From DASUSH01 sp050996575 (lineage in GTDB: Bacteria; Actinomycetota; Thermoleophilia; Solirubrobacterales; 70-9): DNA of 7,755 bases. Positions within the stretch are counted from its first letter, which is position 1. Each line of letters begins with the position of its first letter. Under the pieces are notes generated by a model. The model was not told the DNA's origin. It saw only the letters and a program-made list of their open reading frames with translations, and did not search any database. The translations under genes were made by a program, and so were the position numbers. The stretch lies in NCBI GenBank assembly GCA_050996575.1, contig JBPCRS010000160.1:1-7755 (forward strand), written 5' to 3'. Positions 1-5,515 of the stretch are shown here, piece by piece.

Positions 1-1098
1 GTCTGGGAGCGCGACGTGCTGCCGCGTCGCCTCGGCGCCTACAGCCCAAGCTGGCTCGACCAGTTGACGACGAGTGGCGAGATCGTCTGGGTCGGCGCCG
101 GGGCGCTCGCTCGGACCGGACGGGTCGCCCTCTACTTCCGCGAGGACGTCCGGCTCGCCGGCCCGCCGCCCTCGAACGCGAAGCTCGAACGTCCCGCCGG
201 CCCTTTTCACGAGGTGATTCGCGAGCACCTCGCGGCGACACCCTCGTTCTGGCTCGACCTCGTCGCCGAGCTCGAGGGCCAACCCGCCGAGCTCCATGCC
301 GCGCTTTGGGATCTCGCCTGGGCCGGCGAGGTCACCAACGACACCTTCGCTCCATTGCGAGCGCGCACATTGCGCGCCGCGAAGCCTTCGCCGCGCCGCC
401 AGGCACGGCGCTTCTCGGCGCGCCGGGGGCCGTCGAGCGAGGCCGTGCAGGGGCGTTGGTCGCTGACCGAGACGATGCTGCGAGACGCGCCGGCGCAGGG
501 GCCGCGGCTGCGCGCCCAGGCCGAGCTGATGCTCGAGCGAAACGGGATCGTCACCCGCGAGTCCGTTCTCGCAGAGGGTGTGCCCGGAGGCTTCGCCAGC
601 GTCTACGGCGAGCTCTCGAACCTCGAGATGCTCGGCACCGCAAGGCGCGGCTACTTCGTCGAGGGCCTCGGCGGCGCGCAGTTCGCGTTGCCCGGCGCAA
701 TCGAGCGGCTGTGGGCGCAGCCGCCCGCCGGGGACGAGCACCTCGTTCTCGCGGCCACGGATCCGGCCCAGCCCTACGGCGCCGCGCTCTCCTGGCCGAA
801 GCTCGAGGGCGGCCGCAAGCCGAGCCGCGTCGCCGGCGCCTATCTCGTCACCCGCGACGGCGATCCGCTCGTCTACGTCGAGCGCGGGGGCCGCGGCCTG
901 CTGCGCCTGCGCGAGCTCGGCGCCGAGGAGTTCGCCGCCGCGCTCGAGGCGCTGACCGAGGCGGCTTCCAACGGTGTCATCCCGCGGCTCGGGATCGAGC
1001 GCGTCGACGGCGAGCCGGTGATCGGCTCCGAGGTCGAGGAGGTCCTCGTCGACGCCGGTTTCTCGCGCCAGCCGCGGAGGTTGGTCGCGGCGGCGTGA
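1..1098 (+). CDS. lhr: Lhr-family ATP-dependent DNA helicase, C-terminal part (5' truncated by window edge)
   Basis: The reading frame is open from base 1 and ends at TGA 1096-1098. The visible 365 codons are only the C-terminal part of a protein that is usually about 1500 residues, so the RecA-like motor lies outside the window. Seen in the sequence: an entry segment VWERDVLPRRL, then SGEIVWVGAG, a GYFVEGLGGAQFALPGA stretch and an ATDPAQPYGAALSWP stretch, followed by LVYVERGGRGLLRL. These match my recollection of actinobacterial Lhr C-termini. Known of the family: Lhr is a superfamily 2 helicase tied to DNA repair. Its C-terminal domain is built of tandem winged helices plus a beta-barrel related to the HTH_42/AlkZ glycosylase fold, and E. 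coli Lhr is reported to have uracil-DNA glycosylase activity. An Nei-type glycosylase follows downstream, as it does in mycobacteria. The methionine-like codon at 16 is internal, not a start. Whether the N-terminal part is intact cannot be judged. Confidence 0.93.
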   Translation, partial: VWERDVLPRRLGAYSPSWLDQLTTSGEIVWVGAGALARTGRVALYFREDVRLAGPPPSNAKLERPAGPFHEVIREHLAATPSFWLDLVAELEGQPAELHAALWDLAWAGEVTNDTFAPLRARTLRAAKPSPRRQARRFSARRGPSSEAVQGRWSLTETMLRDAPAQGPRLRAQAELMLERNGIVTRESVLAEGVPGGFASVYGELSNLEMLGTARRGYFVEGLGGAQFALPGAIERLWAQPPAGDEHLVLAATDPAQPYGAALSWPKLEGGRKPSRVAGAYLVTRDGDPLVYVERGGRGLLRLRELGAEEFAAALEALTEAASNGVIPRLGIERVDGEPVIGSEVEEVLVDAGFSRQPRRLVAAA

Positions 1099-1126
1099 CG
1101 GAGTGGCGGGACGCCGTGGGACTCCG
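1099..1126 (+). terminator. Stem-loop directly after the lhr stop codon, possible terminator
   Basis: The first base after the lhr TGA starts a hairpin. CGGAGT (1099-1104) pairs with ACTCCG (1121-1126), and inside it GGCG (1105-1108) pairs with CGCC (1112-1115) around a 3-nt loop, leaving a short bulge on the 3' side. There is no T-run afterwards, so this is not a classical intrinsic terminator. Weak or U-less hairpins are commonly proposed as terminators in high-GC actinobacteria. It may instead protect the 3' end of the lhr message. Confidence 0.35.
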
Positions 1127-1217
1127 GCGCCGTTGACGCGCTGCATGGGTCGTGGTAGCGGGGCTGGTAAGGGCAGCGGGTTCGAGTGCCATCGTGCGTT
1201 TCGTGGGGACCCGGGAA

Positions 1218-1260
1218 GATTTCGCTCTTTGACACCTGGGAGGTGGTCAAAAGCGAAATC
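1218..1260. repeat. 43-nt near-perfect inverted repeat upstream of nei2
   Basis: GATTTCGCT (1218-1226) pairs perfectly with AGCGAAATC (1252-1260). TTTGAC (1228-1233) pairs with GTCAAA (1246-1251), and ACCT (1234-1237) with AGGT (1241-1244), closing a GGG loop. Only two bases are left out, one per arm (C1227 and G1245). This gives 19 base pairs in 43 nt. The element is visibly AT-richer than its surroundings and has no downstream T-run. It could be an operator for a dimeric repressor, an RNA stem in the nei2 leader, or a small palindromic repeat of REP/MITE type. The structure is certain from the sequence; its function is unknown. Confidence 0.85.
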
Positions 1261-1291
1261 AACGAGTCGACCTCCCACCACATCCCCCGCC

Positions 1292-1303
1292 TAGCCTCTT
1301 CCC
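1292..1303 (+). promoter_or_regulatory. Candidate -10 element for leaderless nei2 transcript
   Basis: TAGCCT (1292-1297) fits the loose actinobacterial TANNNT -10 pattern. A start site seven bases after its last base would fall on the A of the nei2 ATG at 1304. No purine-rich Shine-Dalgarno is present between 1285 and 1303, where the sequence is pyrimidine-rich, which fits a leaderless message. No good -35 hexamer is seen at normal spacing, so this remains tentative. Confidence 0.35.
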
Positions 1304-2065
1304 ATGCCAGAGGGGGACACGATCCATCGCATTGCGGGACGGATGCGGGCGGCGTTCGTGGGCAGGGAGATCGGGCTCGCCGAGACGCCCGACCCGCGCT
1401 CGCCGATTCACGGCCGTGCCGGCGTCCTCGAGGGCCAGATCCTCGACGGGGTCGAGGCCCGCGGCAAGCATCTCATCGCCCACTTCTCCGGTGGTGTCGC
1501 GATCCACAGCCACCTCGGGATCAACGGCAGCTGGCGAATCGCCGCCGACGGCCGGGTGCCGTTCGGCAAGCCCTGGCTCCTGCTCGGCTCTGGACGCGCG
1601 ATCGCCGCCCAGTACAGCGGAAAGCTGCTCCGCCTGGTCAGCGAGTCGCGGATCCGCAACGACCCCGGGTTGATGCAGCTCGGCCCCGACCCGCTCGCGC
1701 AGGACTTCGACACCGGTGTTGCCGCGCAAAGGCTGCTCGGCGCCGGCGCCGATCGTGAGGTCGGCGACGTCCTGCTCGACCAGCGCGTGATCGCCGGGAT
1801 CGGCAACGCGATCCGGGTCGAGGCGCTATTCGTCACCGGCATCGACCCCTGGCGGCGAATCGGCGACCTCGAGCGCGAGGAGGCGGAGGATCTGATCCGC
1901 GCAAACCAGCGAGTGATGACGGTCTCGGTCCGCAAGGGACGCCGGCCACGCTCGATCTACCGGGCGACGCGCAAGGGGTGTCCGCGCTGCGGCGGGCGAA
2001 TCAGCGTGCGCGGCCAGGGCGACGCTAATCGGACGGCATACTGGTGTGAGCGGTGTCAGTCCTGA
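1304..2065 (+). CDS. nei2: Fpg/Nei-family DNA glycosylase / AP lyase (Nei2 type)
   Basis: This 253-residue enzyme should excise oxidised bases from DNA and cut the abasic strand in base-excision repair. The start is fixed by the family's MPEG N-terminus: after Met removal Pro2 is the Schiff-base nucleophile and Glu3 the helper acid. Seen next: Lys55 in RGKHL, HSHLGINGSWR (68-78), and the helix-two-turn-helix with IGNAIRVEALF around 166-176. At the C-terminus is a zinc finger (Cys226, Cys229, Cys248, Cys251) whose loop carries Arg243, the expected DNA-contacting arginine. All key residues are present and the length is normal. MPEGDTIHR is typical of the Nei2 branch rather than Fpg/MutM. The gene follows lhr after 205 nt, and its stop overlaps the start of the DUF1996 gene by 13 nt, suggesting co-transcription. 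Substrate preference cannot be read from sequence alone. Confidence 0.94.
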   Translation: MPEGDTIHRIAGRMRAAFVGREIGLAETPDPRSPIHGRAGVLEGQILDGVEARGKHLIAHFSGGVAIHSHLGINGSWRIAADGRVPFGKPWLLLGSGRAIAAQYSGKLLRLVSESRIRNDPGLMQLGPDPLAQDFDTGVAAQRLLGAGADREVGDVLLDQRVIAGIGNAIRVEALFVTGIDPWRRIGDLEREEAEDLIRANQRVMTVSVRKGRRPRSIYRATRKGCPRCGGRISVRGQGDANRTAYWCERCQS

Positions 2066-2886
2066 TCAGGCTCATCCTCGGATTCGCCTTGCTGGTCGGC
2101 GCGCTGCTCCTGATCGCCGCCACTCCGCAGGCTGCGCCGGTGCGAGTCGCCGAGTTCGTTGCGGACTGCCCGCCGAGCCACCGTGGCGCCGACGACCCGA
2201 TCGTCCACCCGGGCGAGCCGGGCAACTCCCACCTGCATGAGTTCTTCGGGAACCGCTCGACCGACGCCTTCTCGACCGTCAAGTCTTTGCGCGCGGGCAC
2301 GACTACGTGCCGGCCGAAGGGCGACCTCTCCTCCTACTGGGTGCCCGTGCTCGAGGATGCCGACGGCGCGCCGATCGACGTGCTCCGGGCAACCTTCTAC
2401 TACGTCTCCGAGCACGCCAACCGCGACGAACTGAAGCTGTTCCCGCGCGGGCTCCGCGTCGTCGCCGGCTACGACTTCGGCCCGCCGGGGGGCGCCGCGC
2501 AGTGGAGCTGTCGCGGCAGCGGAATGCCGAGCGAGCGGACGATCCCGCGCTGTCCAGAGGGCACCCCGCTCGAGCTCTTGCTCAGCTTCCCCGACTGCTG
2601 GGACGGCAAGCGCCGCGACTCCGCCGACCACCACAGCCACATGGACTACAGCGTCGGCGGCCGCTGCCCGCGCAGCCATCCGGTGCTCGTCCCCGGGCTG
2701 CGCTACAAGCTGCTCTACGACTCACTCGGCGGTTCCGAGGTCGAGCTCTCGATCGGCGCCGACGAGGGGACGCTCGCCCACGGGGATTTCTTCGACGCTT
2801 GGGATCGGGACGCGCTGCGAACGCGCGTCCGCGACTGCCTGCGGGTGCGGATCAAGTGCGCCGCCGACGGGAAGCCGGTCGAGTGA
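2053..2886 (+). CDS. Secreted DUF1996-domain protein, function unknown
   Basis: This predicted 277-residue exported protein starts at GTG 2053, inside the end of nei2 in another frame. A hydrophobic segment at residues 4-23 followed by TPQAAP looks like a signal peptide, though an uncleaved N-terminal anchor is possible. Features match the DUF1996 family, known from fungi and actinobacteria: HLHEFFGN (60-67) followed by STDAFST, YWVPVL (95-100), SFPDCWDGK (178-186), DHHSHMDY (192-199) and HGDFFDAW (243-250). Eight cysteines (39, 86, 153, 167, 182, 205, 262, 269) suggest disulfides outside the cytoplasm. The conserved histidine and aspartate clusters could bind metal or form an active site, but no activity is established that I know of. 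Its stop overlaps the next gene's GTG by four bases (GTGA), so it is probably translationally coupled to an ABC-2 exporter. Family assignment is confident; biochemical role is open. Confidence 0.9.
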   Translation: MSVLIRLILGFALLVGALLLIAATPQAAPVRVAEFVADCPPSHRGADDPIVHPGEPGNSHLHEFFGNRSTDAFSTVKSLRAGTTTCRPKGDLSSYWVPVLEDADGAPIDVLRATFYYVSEHANRDELKLFPRGLRVVAGYDFGPPGGAAQWSCRGSGMPSERTIPRCPEGTPLELLLSFPDCWDGKRRDSADHHSHMDYSVGGRCPRSHPVLVPGLRYKLLYDSLGGSEVELSIGADEGTLAHGDFFDAWDRDALRTRVRDCLRVRIKCAADGKPVE

Positions 2887-3647
2887 GCGCCGATGCTCAG
2901 CTGCCGGCGCTCTCGATCAAAGGACTGACCAAGCGCTACGCCGACGGCACGCTTGCGCTCTCAGAGCTCGACCTCGAGGTCCCAGCCGGGACCTTCTTCG
3001 GCCTGTTGGGCCCGAACGGCGCCGGCAAGACGACGCTGATCGGGATGGTCTGCAATCTCGTCCGCATTACCGCCGGCGAGATCAGCGTCTTCGGCCATCC
3101 CGGGGCGAGCCTCGAGGCGCGGCGGCTGATCGGTGTCTCAGAGCAGGACGCCAACCTCGACCGCTTCCTGACCGTGCGCGAGGCGCTGATCTACCACGGC
3201 GGCTACTTCGGCCTGACCAAGCGCGACGCGCAGAAGCGCGCCGAGCGGATGATCGAGGTCTTCGACCTCGGGGCCAAGGCCGAGGTGCGGGCCCCGAAGC
3301 TCTCCGGTGGCCAGCGCCGGCGGCTGCTCCTCGCTCGGGCGCTCCTGCACGAGCCGCGGCTGGTGATCCTCGACGAGCCCACGGCGGGCGTCGACATCGA
3401 GCTCCGGCGTGAGCTCTGGCGCTACATCCGCCGGCTGCATGATGAGGGAACGACGATCCTGCTGACGACGCACTACCTCGAGGAGGCCGAGGCGCTGTGC
3501 GAGGACGTAGCCCTGATCTCCGCTGGGCGAGTCGTCGCTCGCTCGGACCCGCAGTCGCTGAAGGAGCAGTACGGGGTCGGCACGCTCGAGGACGTCTACC
3601 TCGAGGCGGTCGGTCGCGACGCCGGCCTCGAGGCGGTTGAACGGTGA
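2883..3647 (+). CDS. ABC-2 type transporter ATP-binding protein (YadG-like)
   Basis: This 254-residue ATPase subunit powers the membrane partner encoded next. The GTG at 2883 shares four bases with the preceding stop and places the first conserved ABC segment (LSIKGLTKRY) about ten residues in. An in-frame reading extends much further upstream but is only an overlap with the DUF1996 gene. Seen: Walker A GPNGAGKTT (43-51), Q-loop Gln88, signature LSGGQ (140-144), Walker B VILDEP (161-166), D-loop TAGVD and H-loop His197 in TTHYLEEAE. All catalytic elements are intact. PTAGVDIELRR and the TTHYLEEAE context resemble the YadG/multidrug ABC-2 branch. The substrate is unknown: such pairs export polysaccharides, lipids, drugs or peptides. 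The operon position beside a secreted DUF1996 protein hints at an envelope role, by inference only. Confidence 0.95.
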   Translation: MSADAQLPALSIKGLTKRYADGTLALSELDLEVPAGTFFGLLGPNGAGKTTLIGMVCNLVRITAGEISVFGHPGASLEARRLIGVSEQDANLDRFLTVREALIYHGGYFGLTKRDAQKRAERMIEVFDLGAKAEVRAPKLSGGQRRRLLLARALLHEPRLVILDEPTAGVDIELRRELWRYIRRLHDEGTTILLTTHYLEEAEALCEDVALISAGRVVARSDPQSLKEQYGVGTLEDVYLEAVGRDAGLEAVER

Positions 3648-4414
3648 ACCCGAGCCCGGCCCGATCGCTGTTCTGGCTCTCGGCGCGCGAGTGCCTGCGC
3701 GTCTCCAAGCTCTGGACGCAGACGATGCTGGCGCCGGTCGTCTCCTCGATCCTATTCATCGTCGTCTTCGGGCTTTCGCTGGGGACGCGGATCAAGGAGG
3801 TCGCCGGCTTTCCCTACGAGATCTTCATCGTCCCCGGCCTGATCGCGATGGCGATGGCGCAGGCTGCCTACTCGAACAACTCGAGCTCGCTGTTCCAGTC
3901 GCGCTCGGATCGCTATATCCACGACGTCCTCGCGGCGCCGATGCATCCGTGGCAGATGAACCTCGGCCTCACCCTCGGCGGTGCCTACCGGGCGCTTCTG
4001 ATCGGCGCCGGGCTGATGGCGCTGGCTATCCCGCTGACCGGCGCGCCCGTTGAGAACCCGCTCGCCCTGCTCGCCGCCGTCCTTCTTCTGGTCACCCTGT
4101 TCGGCTCGCTCGGGATCATCGTCGGCATCTACGCCGAGACCTTCGACCATCACACCTTCGTCAACAACATCGTGATCCTGCCGTTGACCTTCCTCGGCGG
4201 CGTCTTCTACTCGGTCGACCTGCTCGCCGCCCCGTGGGAGGAGATCTCTCACATCAACCCGATCTTCTACGTTGTCAACGCCGTCCGCTACGGCTTCCTC
4301 GGCTCGGCGGACGCCCCCGTCCTGCTCTCCTTTGCCGTCACCGCAGCGATGGCGGTTGCGGCGGTCGCCTGGTCGCAGTACTTGTTCTCGACCGGCAAGC
4401 GGCTGAAGCCCTGA
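3644..4414 (+). CDS. ABC-2 type transporter permease (YadH-like)
   Basis: This 256-residue integral membrane protein is the pore partner of the ATPase just upstream, with which it overlaps by four bases (GTGA). The GTG start gives MNPSPARSLFWLSARECLRV, an amphipathic lead-in typical of ABC-2 permeases. About six hydrophobic segments can be seen, near residues 28-47, 59-77, 114-132, 140-162, 172-192 and 226-246. The family's C-terminal hallmark is present: LTFLGGVFYSVDLL (181-194), then HINPIFYVVNAVRYGFLG (203-220), which closely resembles E. coli YadH, itself of similar length. SRSDRYIHDVLAAPM (86-100) matches the cytoplasmic loop that contacts the ATPase. Transport direction is predicted to be export. 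The substrate is not identifiable from sequence. Confidence 0.94.
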   Translation: MNPSPARSLFWLSARECLRVSKLWTQTMLAPVVSSILFIVVFGLSLGTRIKEVAGFPYEIFIVPGLIAMAMAQAAYSNNSSSLFQSRSDRYIHDVLAAPMHPWQMNLGLTLGGAYRALLIGAGLMALAIPLTGAPVENPLALLAAVLLLVTLFGSLGIIVGIYAETFDHHTFVNNIVILPLTFLGGVFYSVDLLAAPWEEISHINPIFYVVNAVRYGFLGSADAPVLLSFAVTAAMAVAAVAWSQYLFSTGKRLKP

Positions 4415-4532
4415 TCTTCTCCCCCTGGTGGGCGACCGCAAGTCTGCGGAAATCTACGGATGCGACGGCCGCAAGCATCGGCGAACCTTCTCCAAGATTT
4501 CCATTCGAATCGATGCAAAGAAGGAGTTGTCG
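4415..4532 (+). other. Structured intergenic leader with nested inverted repeats
   Basis: The 118 nt between the permease stop and the next start hold several complementary pairs. GGAAATCT (4448-4455) is the exact reverse complement of AGATTTCC (4495-4502), giving a possible 8-bp closing helix. Within it GATGC (4459-4463) pairs with GCATC (4475-4479). Just upstream CCGCA (4436-4440) pairs with TGCGG (4445-4449) around a 4-nt loop. CCGCAAG occurs twice (4436-4442 and 4469-4475). A further palindrome ATTCGAAT lies at 4503-4510, and the ribosome binding site follows at 4521. It could be a regulatory RNA leader, but no known riboswitch class fits. A chance assembly is possible. No clear promoter is seen. 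Confidence 0.45.
4521..4526 (+). promoter_or_regulatory. Ribosome binding site that fixes the start of the secreted orphan
   Basis: AAGGAG lies six bases before ATG 4533 and is the only strong Shine-Dalgarno seen at a gene start in this window. It selects 4533 over the in-frame GTG at 4428, whose extra 35 residues would precede and destroy the signal peptide. Confidence 0.85.
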
Positions 4533-5363
4533 ATGAACGTTCGTTGGGTGCTGGTCGTTGCCGGTCTCGTGTCCGCCGCGTCTCTGGCGCTTGCGAGCAC
4601 TGCGAGCGCGGGGAATCAGGCACCCCTGACCGGTGAGACCCTTTTCGAGAACTTTCCCGCCTGCGTGAAGACATCACCCTCGATCGACGGTCCGGGCTGC
4701 GAGGCGGCGCTGCTCAACCCGCCGCCGCCGCGCTCCGAAGGGACCTGCAACCCGAACGGGGAGTCGCATCTGACGTTCACGGTCAGCGGCGCCGCCAGCG
4801 GTCCCTATCCCGGCACGTTCACGGAGACCGGCGTCCTGACGATCGGTCCTCACGATCAGGCTCCGGTGCCGGAGGGCCATCCGATATTCAGCCCGGGCAC
4901 GGCCCCGCTGCCTTCGGCCGAGGTCGTCAGCTGGGATGCCGACTTCCGGATCGAGTCGGGCGATTACACGATCACCGGACACAAGAGCCTGAGCGGCCCG
5001 GCGACCCAAGCAGCGGACCACGGCCTCTGCTTCGATTTCCTAGACAGCAATGCCGGAGGCCTTTTCCCAGGGCAGGTGACGGGTACCTCGCGCCAGGCCT
5101 TCACCTCGGAGCTCGAGTACACCGCGACGATCCATGGTCCCGGAGGGACCGATCGCGACAGCGGCGCCTCGAGGTCGGTATTCCGCGACCGCTTCCTCTA
5201 CTCCGCTTCGCCCGCAGGAGACAGGGTCCGCGCTATCGCCGGGCTGTTCGGGGAGGACTTCACGTCCGATCAGGGCGCCGAGGGGGCCAAGCCGGGCAAG
5301 GGCTGCGGCGACAAGAACCATGAGCACGTCCGAGAGGCCGAGTGCAAGAAGACGCCGCGGTGA
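4533..5363 (+). CDS. Secreted hypothetical protein with Cys/His-rich C-terminal tail
   Basis: I do not recognise a named family. The product is 276 residues with a clear signal peptide: a basic start MNVR, a hydrophobic stretch at 5-21, and cleavage likely after ASTASA (21-26). The mature part is Thr/Ser/Gly/Pro-rich with alternating beta-type patterns, for example ESHLTFTVSGAASGPYPGTF (77-96), suggesting a beta-sandwich. Six cysteines (44, 56, 72, 166, 258, 271) imply disulfides. A short basic tail, GKGCGDKNHEH (255-265) followed by Cys271, resembles CGDKNH-type tails I recall from other actinobacterial secreted proteins; it may bind metal. There is no transmembrane helix after the signal peptide, no LPXTG and no lipobox, so the protein is probably released or loosely wall-associated. 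It has its own strong ribosome site and lies between a folded leader and a hairpin pair, so it may be a single-gene unit. Confidence 0.82.
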   Translation: MNVRWVLVVAGLVSAASLALASTASAGNQAPLTGETLFENFPACVKTSPSIDGPGCEAALLNPPPPRSEGTCNPNGESHLTFTVSGAASGPYPGTFTETGVLTIGPHDQAPVPEGHPIFSPGTAPLPSAEVVSWDADFRIESGDYTITGHKSLSGPATQAADHGLCFDFLDSNAGGLFPGQVTGTSRQAFTSELEYTATIHGPGGTDRDSGASRSVFRDRFLYSASPAGDRVRAIAGLFGEDFTSDQGAEGAKPGKGCGDKNHEHVREAECKKTPR

Positions 5364-5406
5364 GCCGAGCCGACCGCCTCGGCGCCGCGCGCCGGCGCCG
5401 CGCCGG
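5364..5406 (+). terminator. Two consecutive GC-rich hairpins after the secreted orphan
   Basis: Directly after the stop, GCCGAG (5364-5369) pairs with CTCGGC (5378-5383) around an 8-nt loop. It is followed by CCGGCG (5392-5397) pairing with CGCCGG (5401-5406) around CCG. An alternative fold pairs GGCGCC (5381-5386) with GGCGCC (5394-5399). There is no T-tract, so termination would have to be U-independent or Rho-assisted. The position at a gene end favours a 3'-end role. Confidence 0.45.
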
Positions 5407-5500
5407 TTGCGGTGGTCGATTTGTCGGCTGTTCTCGCTCCGGGTTCCATCCCGCTCCGCTCCCTAAACGGATGTTCTAGGCAGCAAAGGCATCGGAAGCA

Positions 5501-5515
5501 GGCGATAATCGCCGA
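5501..5515 (+). promoter_or_regulatory. Palindromic -10 region of the Crp-like gene (probable leaderless start)
   Basis: GGCGATAATCGCC (5501-5513) is a perfect 13-nt palindrome with a central A. It contains GATAAT (5504-5509), close to the TATAAT consensus. A start site seven bases after the hexamer falls on A5516 of the ATG. There is no Shine-Dalgarno. A palindrome centred on the -10 element could let a dimeric regulator block its own promoter. No good -35 is seen near 5481-5486. The remaining upstream sequence from 5407 shows nothing else I can interpret. Confidence 0.5.

Noticed and set aside
1133..1161. TTGACG (1133-1138) with TAGCGG (1156-1161) at 17-nt spacing as a nei2 promoter.
   Set aside because: The -10 half is a poor match (no final T), and it would leave a long leader running through the hairpin. 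The hexamer next to the ATG is at least as plausible.
1165..1195. A tRNA T-loop-like GGGTTCGAG around 1178-1186.
   Set aside because: The flanking 5-bp T-stem does not pair properly (GCGGG against GCCAT), and no anticodon arm, D arm or acceptor stem can be built. At best a degenerate fragment; more likely chance.
1229..1234. A perfect TTGACA -35 hexamer within the inverted repeat.
   Set aside because: No acceptable -10 hexamer at 16-18 nt spacing (positions 1251-1258 read AAGCGAAA). It is better explained as part of the palindrome.
2307..2882. In-frame upstream extension of the ABC ATPase to 2307.
   Set aside because: The extension overlaps the DUF1996 gene in another frame and translates to Arg/Ala-rich low-complexity sequence. 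The conserved ABC domain begins right after GTG 2883.
4436..4510. Resemblance of the 4415-4532 leader to a cyclic-di-GMP or cyclic-di-AMP riboswitch (the CCGCAAG repeats).
   Set aside because: The conserved core sequences and stem arrangement of those classes could not be matched, so only an unclassified structured leader is claimed.
4428..4532. An upstream in-frame GTG start (4428) for the secreted orphan.
   Set aside because: It adds 35 polar residues before the signal peptide and lacks a ribosome site, while ATG 4533 has AAGGAG at ideal spacing.
5407..5515. A CRP-type TGTGA-N6-TCACA operator upstream of the Crp-like gene.
   Set aside because: Reading both strands of this gap, no such dyad is present. 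TGTGA words elsewhere in the window lie inside coding sequence without a partner half-site.
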